Of a stretch of DNA of 64,000 nucleotides, positions 48,001-60,900 are shown in pieces. The notes beneath the pieces were generated by a model. The model searched no databases. It saw only the letters and a list, made by a program, of their open reading frames with translations, and was not told the DNA's origin. This stretch comes from Acanthosepion esculentum (Eukaryota > Mollusca > Cephalopoda > Sepiida > Sepiidae), in NCBI GenBank assembly GCA_964036315.1, contig OZ038488.1, positions 65,798,642 to 65,862,641 of the forward strand, in the 5' to 3' direction. Position 1 is the first letter of the stretch; the number at the start of each line of letters is the position of its first letter. The position numbers and the translations under genes were made by a program.

Positions 48001-49953
48001 GATTTTACTATCACCAAAAATTTAATTACAATTCAAAAGAATACATTATAGCCGACATGAATTGTATAATATTGTCATTATTTGAGGAATATTAGCTGAT
48101 TTAAAGTATAATTAATCTGATTAGGAGAGTGGCTGAAATTTTAATTTCTTGTAATTTTATGAAAATAAGTATGTTGGTGGATGTAAAAAAAAAAAAAAAA
48201 AAATTACCATGGTTTTCTAAAAACAAAAAAATTCAAAAATAATTTCATTCAAAGGATTAAAAAATTTAATAAAATAATAAAAAAAATACTTTGGTCTTTA
48301 CTCTTAATAATAACAGAAACATTTTGGCGATAAAATTTTGTTTTTAGCAAGTTTGGAGCCTTTTTTCATGGTATGCTCTTTTTCTGGAAAATATTTGGAG
48401 GTATATATGAGAAACCATCTTTCATACCCGTTTTATTATTCAAATCTTTGCAAAAATCATGTTATTAGGTACTGCTTAATCACCAAATTTGCATTATTTT
48501 AATCAGTCGTCTGAAGCTGAATATCAAGTTTACAACCAAAAATTTATTGTACAGAGGTGAGGGAGGGGCTGAAAAGTTCTCAGTGCAAAAATGACAAAAC
48601 AATTTTTTGTGGGGAAAGGTGTAATTGATCAAGCCAAGAACTTTTCAACACCCCTCACATAAGGATTAAGCAATATACAGAAGACTTAATAGTGCGGATA
48701 AAAACTTTGGATCCTAATCAAAACCAGCAAGTGTTACCAAAATCTGTATTTCTGATACAAATAAGTAACAAATAAGAAAGCAATTCCTTTTTTATAAAAT
48801 ATCTGATTACTTCTGAAAATAGTTGCAAATCATTATTTACAGCTTTTTCTGAGAAAAGTTCCTGCAAGATAATAAAAGAATGTCTGGTGAGAGGCATTTT
48901 TCAGATGCCTATTTTAAATGAGATCTTTCGCTGTTGAAACCATGGCCAGTGGATTTGCCTGGTTTTCAGCCAGTTTAGAATACCAGAAAAAAAAACTTCA
49001 TCTCTTTTCTTTCACTCCTCAGGTTCAGCTTGGTTGAGTGATAGTATTAGATAAGCAAGTCAAGTTTAGAATTACAGAATAAAGAGAGATGCATCCATGG
49101 CAGCATCTTCACGTTGCCAGTAATACACACAATAGATATTTATAACACGGTTGTTTTTTATACAGAAACACCGATCATTAATACTCAGATTGCTTTTCAA
49201 TCATCATGCTTTCTTTTCATTTTCTCATAATTATTTTTCTGTTTTTGGCTTATGCTATATAAACAAAGTTCACAGGAATAATTGGGCTCCTGTCTAGGTT
49301 GACTATATGGGTAACAGACTTTGAGGGTGACTGCGTTGAGAGGTAAGGCAGTCACAGGTGAGTGGCTGGCTCAAGTGTTCACCAATATTTCTCTATCAAT
49401 AATTCTGGCATGACAAAGTGATAGATATTTTTTAAGATAACCAACAAGAGAGTGCAAGGAAAAGTGAATTCATACTTTTCCTAAAGGTGTCACTACAAAG
49501 GGAATATAAAGCGCTTCAGTAGAAATATAAACAGCTATCCAATTCCTATTATAAATATACCACCAGATAGCACACACACAACATACACACACACACACAT
49601 ATATAGATATATATATATATATATATATATATAGCTTCATGTCTTGCACATCTCGCCTGTGGAACTCCCTTCCTTATTCCTGTTTCCCTGACAAATATAA
49701 TCTCCAACTATTTATGTGTAACGTCAATTGACATCTCCAGTTGCCTTGATCTATCCACTTCCCTTCTCCACATCCTTTCACCTTTCATTCCTATCTGCTC
49801 TCGCTCCAAATCTTCTGTAACCCCCTTGCCTTGATCGATCCACTATCTTTCTCCACATCCTCTCCTTTACCACTCCTATCTGCTCTTCCTCCAAACCTTC
49901 TGTAACCCCTTGCGTGCTAGTGGCTTCCAGCCTTGCTTGGGGTGATAAGCTTT

Positions 49954-49984
<31 letters not shown>

Positions 49985-50270
49985 TCTCCAGGTAAAATGA
50001 GAACAAATGGAGTATAATTCCACTGACCGTAACATTTAATTTAAAAGAGGGCTCAGAGTAGAGCTAAATATTATATACATATATATAATATGGCTACAAC
50101 TTGATTTTAAGCAATGCCATCACTTGATTCATATTCAAATATGGGCAGTGTGGATGTGGCTTTTTAGTCCTGTTAGGGTCTTACAGTGTTTTGTGCAGAT
50201 GTGGCAATATTGAGCATCTTTTTCAAAAGTTGTTACATAAATGCAATGAATGACGTGTCTGTGTGTGTGG

Positions 50271-50355
<85 letters not shown>

Positions 50356-51089
50356 GAAAGAGAGTTGGTCGGTTTAGTAATTTATGTTTTGGTATCGGTT
50401 TTCAGTTATGTTTTCCTTGATACCACATTTTTTGGTTCGGTTTTTCGGTTTTTAATTTACTATTCTTGCTTTCTAAGGAAGCCATTCATTTTCTTGTGTA
50501 ATGATAGCATTTCCAGTTGATATCATATTTCATTTGATAATACTTAATCCATTCAACTCGCAATAACGTGTATTTCTGGTCCAATCTTAAAAATATTCAT
50601 ATGGCTGGAAAGAAAATAATATCTTTCTAAATATGTAATTTTTTATGTGCTTTTATTTATTGAATTATTTTTTTTTTACAGCAAGTTAAAATGGTATTGC
50701 TTTGACCAGCCGAAAATGCGAAATGATTTTTTTTTTAGACTAAATCTTACACGTTACTTGTTTCGCAAAATCAAAGTGACCAATCTTTATCAATATTCTT
50801 GAAATTGTACACTCAATTAGGAGACAACTTAAACTACAACCAGGAAGATGTTCATTTCTTCTCTGACCCGAGAAAAAAATTATAAAGCAAAAAAAACAAA
50901 AAAAAACAAAAACATCAACAAATATTCCTGTGGCTATATCCTGAAATCCTTGCTGTTGCACAATATGTGAACTTGTATGCAGGTTGCTAGTGGGACTGAA
51001 GCATCAGCTTTGACACAAACATAAAAACTGAATGAGGTTGTCAGATCCTCATATGTCGAAATCAATGAGAGAGCCCATCATATTTTATT

Positions 51090-51128
<39 letters not shown>

Positions 51129-51435
51129 ACATATTAAATAAATAGAATAAAATAAATTAATCGCATTCTTTCTGTGCAGCCTGGTTCCCAATAGCCGTTA
51201 CACTTGACGCCATGCTAGACCATTTCAAATGTCCAGCTTCCCAAAGAACACCAGGAAACATACAAAAGCATTCTATCACACAGACACCATATCAGTCCTT
51301 GATAATGACTGCAAAAGTCAAAAGTACTTGAACAAAAATAACAAAATATGAACTTCAGACAGTTTATCCACAACTTCACGCACATAACTCAAAACCTCAT
51401 CTAAAAATTGAAAAAATGTAAACAGGCAAACCTGT

Positions 51436-51490
<55 letters not shown>

Positions 51491-54400
51491 GTAATGAAAG
51501 TTTTTTTAAGGAAAATGAACAAAAAGGACACAAGTCCTTAGAATCAAAAAGAGAATGTTAAAATTTCTGGGATACATAATAAATCTTGAGGAGGAGGTCT
51601 TAATGCATGGCTACAAATATGATTGGTCAAGCCAGCTAGAGAAAGGAAGACAGCCACAAGTATCACACACAAAATGATAGTCATCATCGATCAGATGTCC
51701 TTTTCTTACATCTCTTTTTGCCTTCATGGGATTGCATCTGCTTTCTTCAAAAACTTTTGCATCCCATAAATATCTATGCATCATTTTAATTAGTCAGTAG
51801 CATCATTCTCCCAATTATCCTGAAGCTGCATTTGACTTGCCTACTGAATCCTTAAAACATGCCTTTGATTTATGTTGTGACTTTTTAGCTCCCCTTATAG
51901 AAAATATTTTGGTATACACTTATTCTCTTTCATCAAATAACCCACGATCTTATCTTGGCTTGCCTTTGGGAGAAAAATTTTATATATATATATATATATA
52001 CATACACACACACACACACACAGAGGGTGCGTAGATAAATTGTCGTCTAAATTATGCAAAAATGAAAATAACACTAACATCTCATCTTAACACATTTACC
52101 AAAATTACACAAAAATATCTTGAAATACTAAAGAGTAAATTTATTCAATAAAATCACCACAGCCTCCAGACAACTTCAGAACCTCTTGCAACTCTTCTGG
52201 ATGGTCTCCTTGTTTACATTGGTAAATACTGCCATAATCCTTGCCTTCAGTTCATTTTTGGTGTCAATTACACCTTATAAATAATAATCAAGGGAGTTGA
52301 AGTCTGGGGAGTTATGTGGCCACAGAAATTGTCTGACAGCCATGATTGGGTTTTCTTGCTTGTGTGGCATGGTAAAGATTCCTGTTACCAGACATAGGGT
52401 CTTTCCAGCAGCCACCCTCTTGACCCAAGGCAGCATTACCTCCTCAAGGCACTTGATGTTGGCCTCCGTGTTGAGTTTGAGGCCCTATGCTCTTTTTCTC
52501 ATAGATGGGGCCCAACTGACCCTACTATACTGTGCAGTCAACAAAAACAATGTGCATACATGAAATTAAAAATATAAACTGGCAACAATTTATCCATCAC
52601 ACCGTGTGTGTGTGTGTGTGTGTATGTATATACATTGTATCAAAAATACTTTTACAAACTTTTGTCGGGGGAGTCCTTTCCTCACACCAAACCAATGACA
52701 ACAGTCCATATAAACAAATCCCTCATTTTTTGTGTTATTAAGTTTAAAGAATGTCACAATAAAATCTCAAGGGATGACAATTTGTTATTTCAAAAGAAAC
52801 CTAAAACATTCTTCTGCAGAACAATTCAAAAACTCTCACTAATAGGTCATTTCCACAGCAGTGTGTGTTGCACATCAGGTAAGGCAAGTGTCTCAGCAGA
52901 TAAGTGTTATTATCATGCACATTCTCCTGCTATCAAAACATCTCATCAACAACAGAAATCACAAAGCTAAACTAGCCTTTACTAATAAGCATGTGGTCTG
53001 GACCAATGAAAAATGAGCAAGTGTTCTTTAATGATTTCGTTGGTGCTGACAGCAAGACATATATCAAATTGCTTCTTAATGTGTGGAAAAGAAATCAGTT
53101 AAGTGTCACTAGGCTTTCTATAACTCAAACACAAACATTAGAAAGATAATGGAGTTGTAAAGATTTACTGAAATTATTAACACAGGTTGATTTTTCCTTG
53201 ATTTATAGGTAACAATTATAAAGATAATCGAGTTGTAAAGATTTACTGAAAAACAGACATGCAAAAAGATGAGACTACTAAATGTACTAAATATATATTG
53301 CTCGTATAAGAAAAAAATATTTAATAATTAGTTTTGAATAATTGTAAAAGAAAAGCATAGTTGTATACTCAAAAATAATGGCACAAGAAAATTAATAATC
53401 AATTGTACACTCTTTTCGAGCTATAACTTTTTCTAATCATGTTTTAACAACTTTTTACTAAATTAGCACCATTATCTACAGGGATGTTTGCCCCAGTCTA
53501 TGTGTATCATCTTTGAGTTGCTGCAGATTTTGTGTTTACTTGCTCTTACACAACTTTTCAATTGCATTGAGATTGGGAGTTTGCGAAGACCAAAATGAAT
53601 TTTCTATATCTGAACCTGAAGATATTTCTGGATTAATTTAGATGTTTTTAGATCATTGTCTTGAATAAAGCACCACAGCCACACATCAGTTTCAGATTTG
53701 TATCAGACACTTTCAAGTTGACATCCAATGATCCTGTTTTTTTTTGGGGGGGGTCCCATTATTATCATTCCATCAACTCCTAGCAAAGTTCCTGTTACTT
53801 TTGCAGAGAAACACCCACAAAGTATGACACTCTTCCATCCATGTTTTTATTGTAAGGACAGGGGACTTTGGATTGAAAGACTCACCTTGACATTTTCAAA
53901 TAAATTTCTTGCCATTATACCCAACAAAGTTCTAGTTTTGCATCATCTGACAATAGTGTATTCTCAACAGAATGAGATAGCCTTATCAGTTCATTTTCAA
54001 ATGCCAAATGAGATTTCAAAATGACTAGCCTTTAGAAAAGGAGTCTTACAAAGTCAGTATACATGTAAGCATGGTATGGTACTTCTCGTTACTTCCATTC
54101 CAGTAACTAATTAGTTGTTATTGTTATTACCATCATCATCATTATTATTATATCTTGAGATGATACTCAAAGATAAGACTAACCAGTTAGAAAAGCATTA
54201 TAATAATGTTAGTGAAAAAGAATAAATAATATTTTGGTTGATTCTATGACATGTCAACGCTTGTTGGGTTATTTAATGCTGAATTTTTGTATGGGGCACC
54301 CAGTGAGGATTGAACTTATTACTCAGTAGTAATGGACAACCAGATTAGCCTCTTTAACCATTATGCTATGCTGAAGTACCTAAATAAATAATAGTGATAT

Positions 54401-57400
54401 GTTATGGAAGATTTTACAAGAAAATATAAAAATAATCCCCCAAATATTCACAATCGTTAAATAACTGTTTTAACAAACTGATCTTTCGAAAAAAAAAGAA
54501 ATTCTAAATTCTATACGGTACAGAAAACATCCGAGGCAAAAACAAGGCTTAACTCAGGTAATAGGTAATGCATACATAGTATGTTGCAGATATCAACATT
54601 TTTACAACCATTAAAAAATGGGACTAATAATCAATCATAAAAGAGCCATAAACAGAAAGCAAAAACTGTCAAAAGATACAATTCATTATACCACAAATAT
54701 GCAACAGCTGTTAAGTTATTGGCTCAAAGTCGAGAATGAAATTTAATGCACATGTTGAGCTGAACAGCTGCAGATATGAATGGATTATTCACAAAAACAT
54801 AGGAGAAAAGTAAATATTACAAAGCCAGTGAAAAATTTAGAGAGAAAATAAATTAGATTTCAAACAACACCCAACTCAACAACTTACTCAAAAGAAATCC
54901 AACAGGAACTAGAAAAAAAAACTACTAATCAGAAATAAGAAATGATTCCTGTTTAATAGTAAAAGCATCCAAAACAAAATCAATCAAGTTAATATCTCCA
55001 ACTACAGGTGCATCTCTGTGTAGTCACATTCCTTCTTACTACTCTTATAACTATGTCCTGTACCAAATAACTCAACATTTTTATAGTTACTAAATTTAAC
55101 TTAGTACATCACAAGGCCAAATGGTAAGAGAAAGACTGCATGACATCGATCATTCAAATCTTTTTCTTTTTTGTATGGGTGTGAACGCAGACCTCAGATA
55201 ATAGTGAGGTATGCGTGGAATGATTCAAAAGTAATGCTTCCTATTTATTTCCACAGAAACAACAACAGCTACAGGAAGCACAATAGCATAGTTGGATAAA
55301 GGTTTTCAGCTACAAAATACTCTCTTTTTCCACATAGTCACCACCACTGATTTTGCATTTACATCTACAATGAACAAAAAACTGCATGTCCCACTCAGAA
55401 AAATCTGTACCAGCAACCTGCTTTTTCACAGCTGCAATGACAATGTTATTGTCAGGAAAATATCATCCATGTAGCCCATTTTCATCAGTCTGAACAGATG
55501 GAAGTAGGGATGTACCAAATCCAGACTAGTGGGTATAATAGGTCAGTTCAACCAAAATCTGCAGAACAGTCCAAGGTTTTCAAACTGATGTTGGATATGG
55601 CCTTATGTTGCAAGGCAAAAACAATGATGTGTTCTTAGTAAAAAGGTTCAAAACCTATGGCATCTACAATCGTGTGCCAACATAATAGGAGGCATTACTT
55701 TCAGAGCAACAATCATAAATAACTATTTCAATCCAAGTGTAAACCATAATATCCTTCAACAAATCAAATAGGACAAACCAGCTTAAACAATCTTACAATT
55801 AAAGATTTATTCCTTGTATAATACAAACAACAAGTGAATATGTAATATTGAAGGCATCAATACCATTATAACTGACAAATAGATTCAAGTGTTTCTAATA
55901 AATTAGAAAACTATGTTTTCTTAAAAAAAAAAAACTAGAATTTAAGAGAAATATGTGAACTAAGACTTAACAATGTCTTCTGTATTAATCAGTTAAAATA
56001 AAAATGATGAGGTCCATAAAAGATTTATAAGGACTCTCCTCCAATGAACAGAGGTGTAATTGAACACATGTTGAAACCTGCATCCCTACATGAGATATAA
56101 TTCAATCTGCAGGCATGTGTTAATAAATATTTCAGTGCTTCAGATGTGAATGTGCAGGAAGGTATGACCATGAAGCTAGTGGAATACAGAGCTCTAATCA
56201 TATTCCTGCTTTTAAAAGGCAACACATGGCAAACAATTTTGGGGGCAATGATGAGTGGATTGACCAGATGCCTCATCCTATGATGTCATTAAATATGAGT
56301 CACTCCATTTCAAATGTGATCAGACTTCTGTAGAAACGGCCCCTCTACCTGGCTGTCTTCAGTTAAACATTGAGAGTTGATAGCAGTACCAAATAGAGAT
56401 TGCTACATAACCAATTGCGAATTAGCAAACAGAGTCAAGATTAATGCAGCATCTGTGAAAAAAAAAGTAATCCCTGAATGCCAGCTGATACAGAAATTAT
56501 TGCTAAATAAGTTCCTTGTTTGCTAACAAATTCAATTGCTCCCATGAACTTTTGGCCTTGTTTAAGCAAAACCAAGTGAACTTTTTCAGCCAATGAATTA
56601 CACAGGATGAAATATGGATTCAATACTGAGACTAAAGTTCAAAGTAAACAATAAAAGCCTGGTAATTCCCTACCATCCTAAAAGTCCTATGCCCAAATTT
56701 CTGCTAGCAAATTGATGCTCATACTCTTCTTGGACTAAAATGGTGTGGTGCTTATAGATTTCCTGGTCAAACTGAGACATTATGCCTTATTGCTGGTGAA
56801 ATTATGAGAAGTCATCACAAACCCACAGAGACATTGTTCAACCTAGGTGTCCAGATCTTACCCGACAATGCACCAGTTCTCAACTCCCATATCACACAAA
56901 TGAATGCATGCTTCTGCAGCTATAAAATTCTTCTGCATTGCAGCTTATTCTCCTGACCCAACACCATCTGATTTCAACCTCTTCCTCTCTGTGAAGTTAT
57001 ATTTGAAAGGCTGATGACACTTGATTAGTAAGATCTTGCTTGCAGTTCCAACCTATGGAGTTCTACAAGAAAGCTATCTATAAGGATATCAAATGTGTTG
57101 TAAACTATGGCAAGGGTCTATTTGAGGTTGGGGGAAACAGCTAACCAATTAATATCCTAACCACTATAGAGATAATAGGCAAAAAAAGGAGAGAGATGGA
57201 AGGTAACAAAATGACACTACCTCAGAAGGCACAGCAGCTTTAGGAACAAAATGACAGACTTCACAAGACACCAAGTCTTGCCAACTGCCCACTGCTGGTT
57301 TTTCCATCACTTTCATTGACAGGAGACAGTTGACAGAAACTCGGATCTAGACAAGTTGCAGAGAGACCCATATCTGAACATGCCAAGCTGTTATGCTATT

Positions 57401-57892
57401 AACAGAGAAAACCCAGATGTAACTGGTTTTGATAAAGATGTCTGCATGTGATTTTGTGTGTGTACTGATGCACATTCGCCACTGAGAAGTATGTAACTGT
57501 GTGGAAGCTATATAAAAAAGGATTCATCAATACGCCATTTTAATGAATGCTCCAAGTATAAGGAACTTAAAACAGAACACTTGAAAGAATATCTTAAACA
57601 GCAACCAACATTAGCTGAAATTCGATAGAAAATTAAGAATAGACTTGTGGTATCATGTGCAACAAACGTTTTAACATTATGAAAGGATTGAAGTGTTATG
57701 GTAATGTCATATTAGATTAAAATAAATATATTTCTAACATGTAACCCATGATATGGAAAGGAAAAGTTATTGAACAATTATGTTAAAAATATTCACTGGG
57801 CTTTCAAAAGTAGTCCAACCTAACAACCCATATACTCAACTGGCATTGAAATAAATGGTTTCATTTCTTTCTGTCATCAGAATTTACTGTCA

Positions 57893-57967
<75 letters not shown>

Positions 57968-60900
57968 ATGATAACAATATATATTTTTATATATCAATAA
58001 GAGTATTGGGTAAATTGTTTACTTGTGATACGTTTTGTCCTTCAGGACTTCATCAGACTAAGCGTTTGGAATTACAGAACATTTGGACTTTTTCTACACA
58101 CACAGTGTCTAGAATAGAAAACTTGTTCGAACACAAGAAAAATGAAATAAAAAGCTTAATTACAGTACCTTGTCTGTAGTCTTTAATGAAACATGTATAA
58201 AAGAGGGATTGCTGCCTAAATACACGATTATATGTATGTAATCGTTAGAATGAACATATTTTTTGGCATTTGTTTAATAAATCCTTATTCATGATACCAG
58301 AAGTTGCAGAAAGAACAAGTGAGATACTGTGGCTCAAAACAGTCAGAGGTAGAAATCTACTCAATGAATGAATTAATGAATAATACTCACATATATAGAA
58401 ATCCATATTTTTGTCTTCCAAGTTCTCTTTCACAAATTTGTAGAGAGAAAAAACTAAAGAAAAATATAAAAAAATGCAATAAAATATATGAACGAACATA
58501 ACAGGCTTGTCTAATTTTCTAAGATGAAGTGTTTTTTTTTTTATTTATTAGGTTTCTTTTATCTTATTGTTTTTAATCATAATACTTAGATTCTGTGACC
58601 ATTAAGCAAGCAGCATGGATCAGAAAATAAAGAAACTGTTCCCAATGTGATCTGAAGTCATATCCCATATCCTTGCAAGATCTGACATGGACGATGCTTT
58701 ACTGATTTGAACAAAGATTTCAAACAACCATTAAGTTTACCACTAATACTACTATGTGTAAACAAGCAATATAACATGAAGAAAATAGATAAGGAAGAAT
58801 GTAGCAATAAAATTAAATTTGAATTTCACTTGCTGATGTGTCTCTATGGACAAATTGGAATGGTATCATTCATGTCTGACTGGCTCTGAAGCATACACAA
58901 TTTCAAATTTTGGTGAAGCTACTTATTTTATTTTCTACCTATGCTGCTTACAAATATTCAAAGAATGTAAAACAAGCTGAGTGTTGTGATAAAAGCAACA
59001 AAAATAAGATGAAAAGCAAACTAGACTGAAAATAATATTGTATAAACAGTTCTGTTACATTAGTTAACTTAGGCCTCAATAAATATCAGATTAAAAGCAT
59101 TTTTCTGGATTTTTCATTTTTTTTTAAAAACATAGTGGAATAAGAACAGTCTACTCTCATAGATTAAATAAAGGGTTCAGTTTAGAATTCCCTGTAGTTT
59201 ATCCAGTTCGATATACACCTGATGAAGTCCAGAGGGCATAACAGCCATAACGCTATGATAACAACAACAAAGATGAGGACAATAGTCCAAATATAAATAG
59301 TGTAAATAATGATAACTCCTCACCCCAGAAATTCAAACAGAAATTATTTTTCTTGAACAACAAAAATTTGCAGATTATTTAAAGCCAGAACATATTTTTA
59401 GGCAGTAAAAGATTTTGTGAGATAATAATGATTTACTGATACAAGTTCTACTAATTAACCCATAAGTGAATGTACCTGGGTGCACAAGAAATGCAAATGG
59501 CATCACCGGTAGGCTAACAGGACTACCAGATTACATCTGCCGTGGCGAAGTGCGCCCTATTGATGGCAGGATCACTACTGAAGTTTTTGTTGGATGTTTC
59601 AAAAGTGGATATTGAGGCCTGTTTTTGTTATCTTGGGGATATGCTCTGTGCAGGTGGAGGTTATGAGCTCACCATTATAACCATTATGTTGGTCTAGAGT
59701 TTGAGATTCATTGTGGAATTCACTTGACTCACTTCTAGCAGTTGACTACTACTTCTACGTGCCACTGGCGAATTTTATATGTGTTGTTCTTGTCTTAAGT
59801 ATTATCGTTCATTACCAACCTCTGTGTGATTATTCTATTCAGTAACCTTCCCTAGGTTACAACAGGAGTGAGTTTGTATTCAATCTTGTGCTCTAAGTAC
59901 AACACTTGTGTGCACAAGAAATGCAGTAGGTTAACAGAACTACCAGATTACATCTGCCCTAGATGCCATGGCAAAGTGCACCCTATTGATAACAGGCCCA
60001 ATATGCACATCACTTTGGACGATTCAAAAATGGATATTGAGCAATGTTTCTGTTATCTTGGGGATATGCTCTGTGCAGGTGGAGATAATGATATACTGAA
60101 CCCAGCTTCCCAATCTCCACTACACCATCCACATATACAAGCTTACGGCACTTGGTATCCCCAAGCAGTCACCTATCAAAGCAGTGGCCTGGTTCAACAT
60201 TGCTTAACTTTGATGATTGTAGAAGAACCGCTGTTTCAACAGCCAAACAAACTAGTTCAATAGTCTGAACAATTTTGGAAAGTAAGATATTAAAATAACA
60301 TCCTGCTATAGTCTTGCTATGTTATTAACATAAATCCCCTGCATTTCATCATACAACAATAATTAAATGTTAAAAAAGATGATGAAACAATAATAATACC
60401 TGTTTCTTTAGGTTTGAAGAATCCTTGGAGTACTAAATAATTTGGAAACTGCACACGAATTACAACTTGCTCGTATTTACAGTACCTCTCATTCTTCATT
60501 GATTCTCGCAGAGATTTGGTTATCAAAGGCTGCTCCTCAACATCCCGCCTTTTTAATAGAGAACAAGAAAAAGAAATTCAGGAAATTATTAAGGTTATGT
60601 TAAAGTTAAAGAATTTTCCAGAAGCTTTGATAATATAAATTAACATTTTCCAAAATTAGCATCAAAATATAAAATTTATAAACATTTCATAGAGGTTAAT
60701 TTAGGTACAAATGTGTAATGGTAAGTGTAATTAGCCGTTTCCCTATAAGGAAACATTTGGTATTCATTGTTCGAGCAGCCATCACTGATTTTGGTTAAAA
60801 TTCATAAAATCTTTCTCTTAAAATAATTTTTCAGGAAAATATAGGTTTTTCAAGCCCAGTAGCTGTTATTGCTCTTTCCAATATTGATTAGGGTTTCCTT

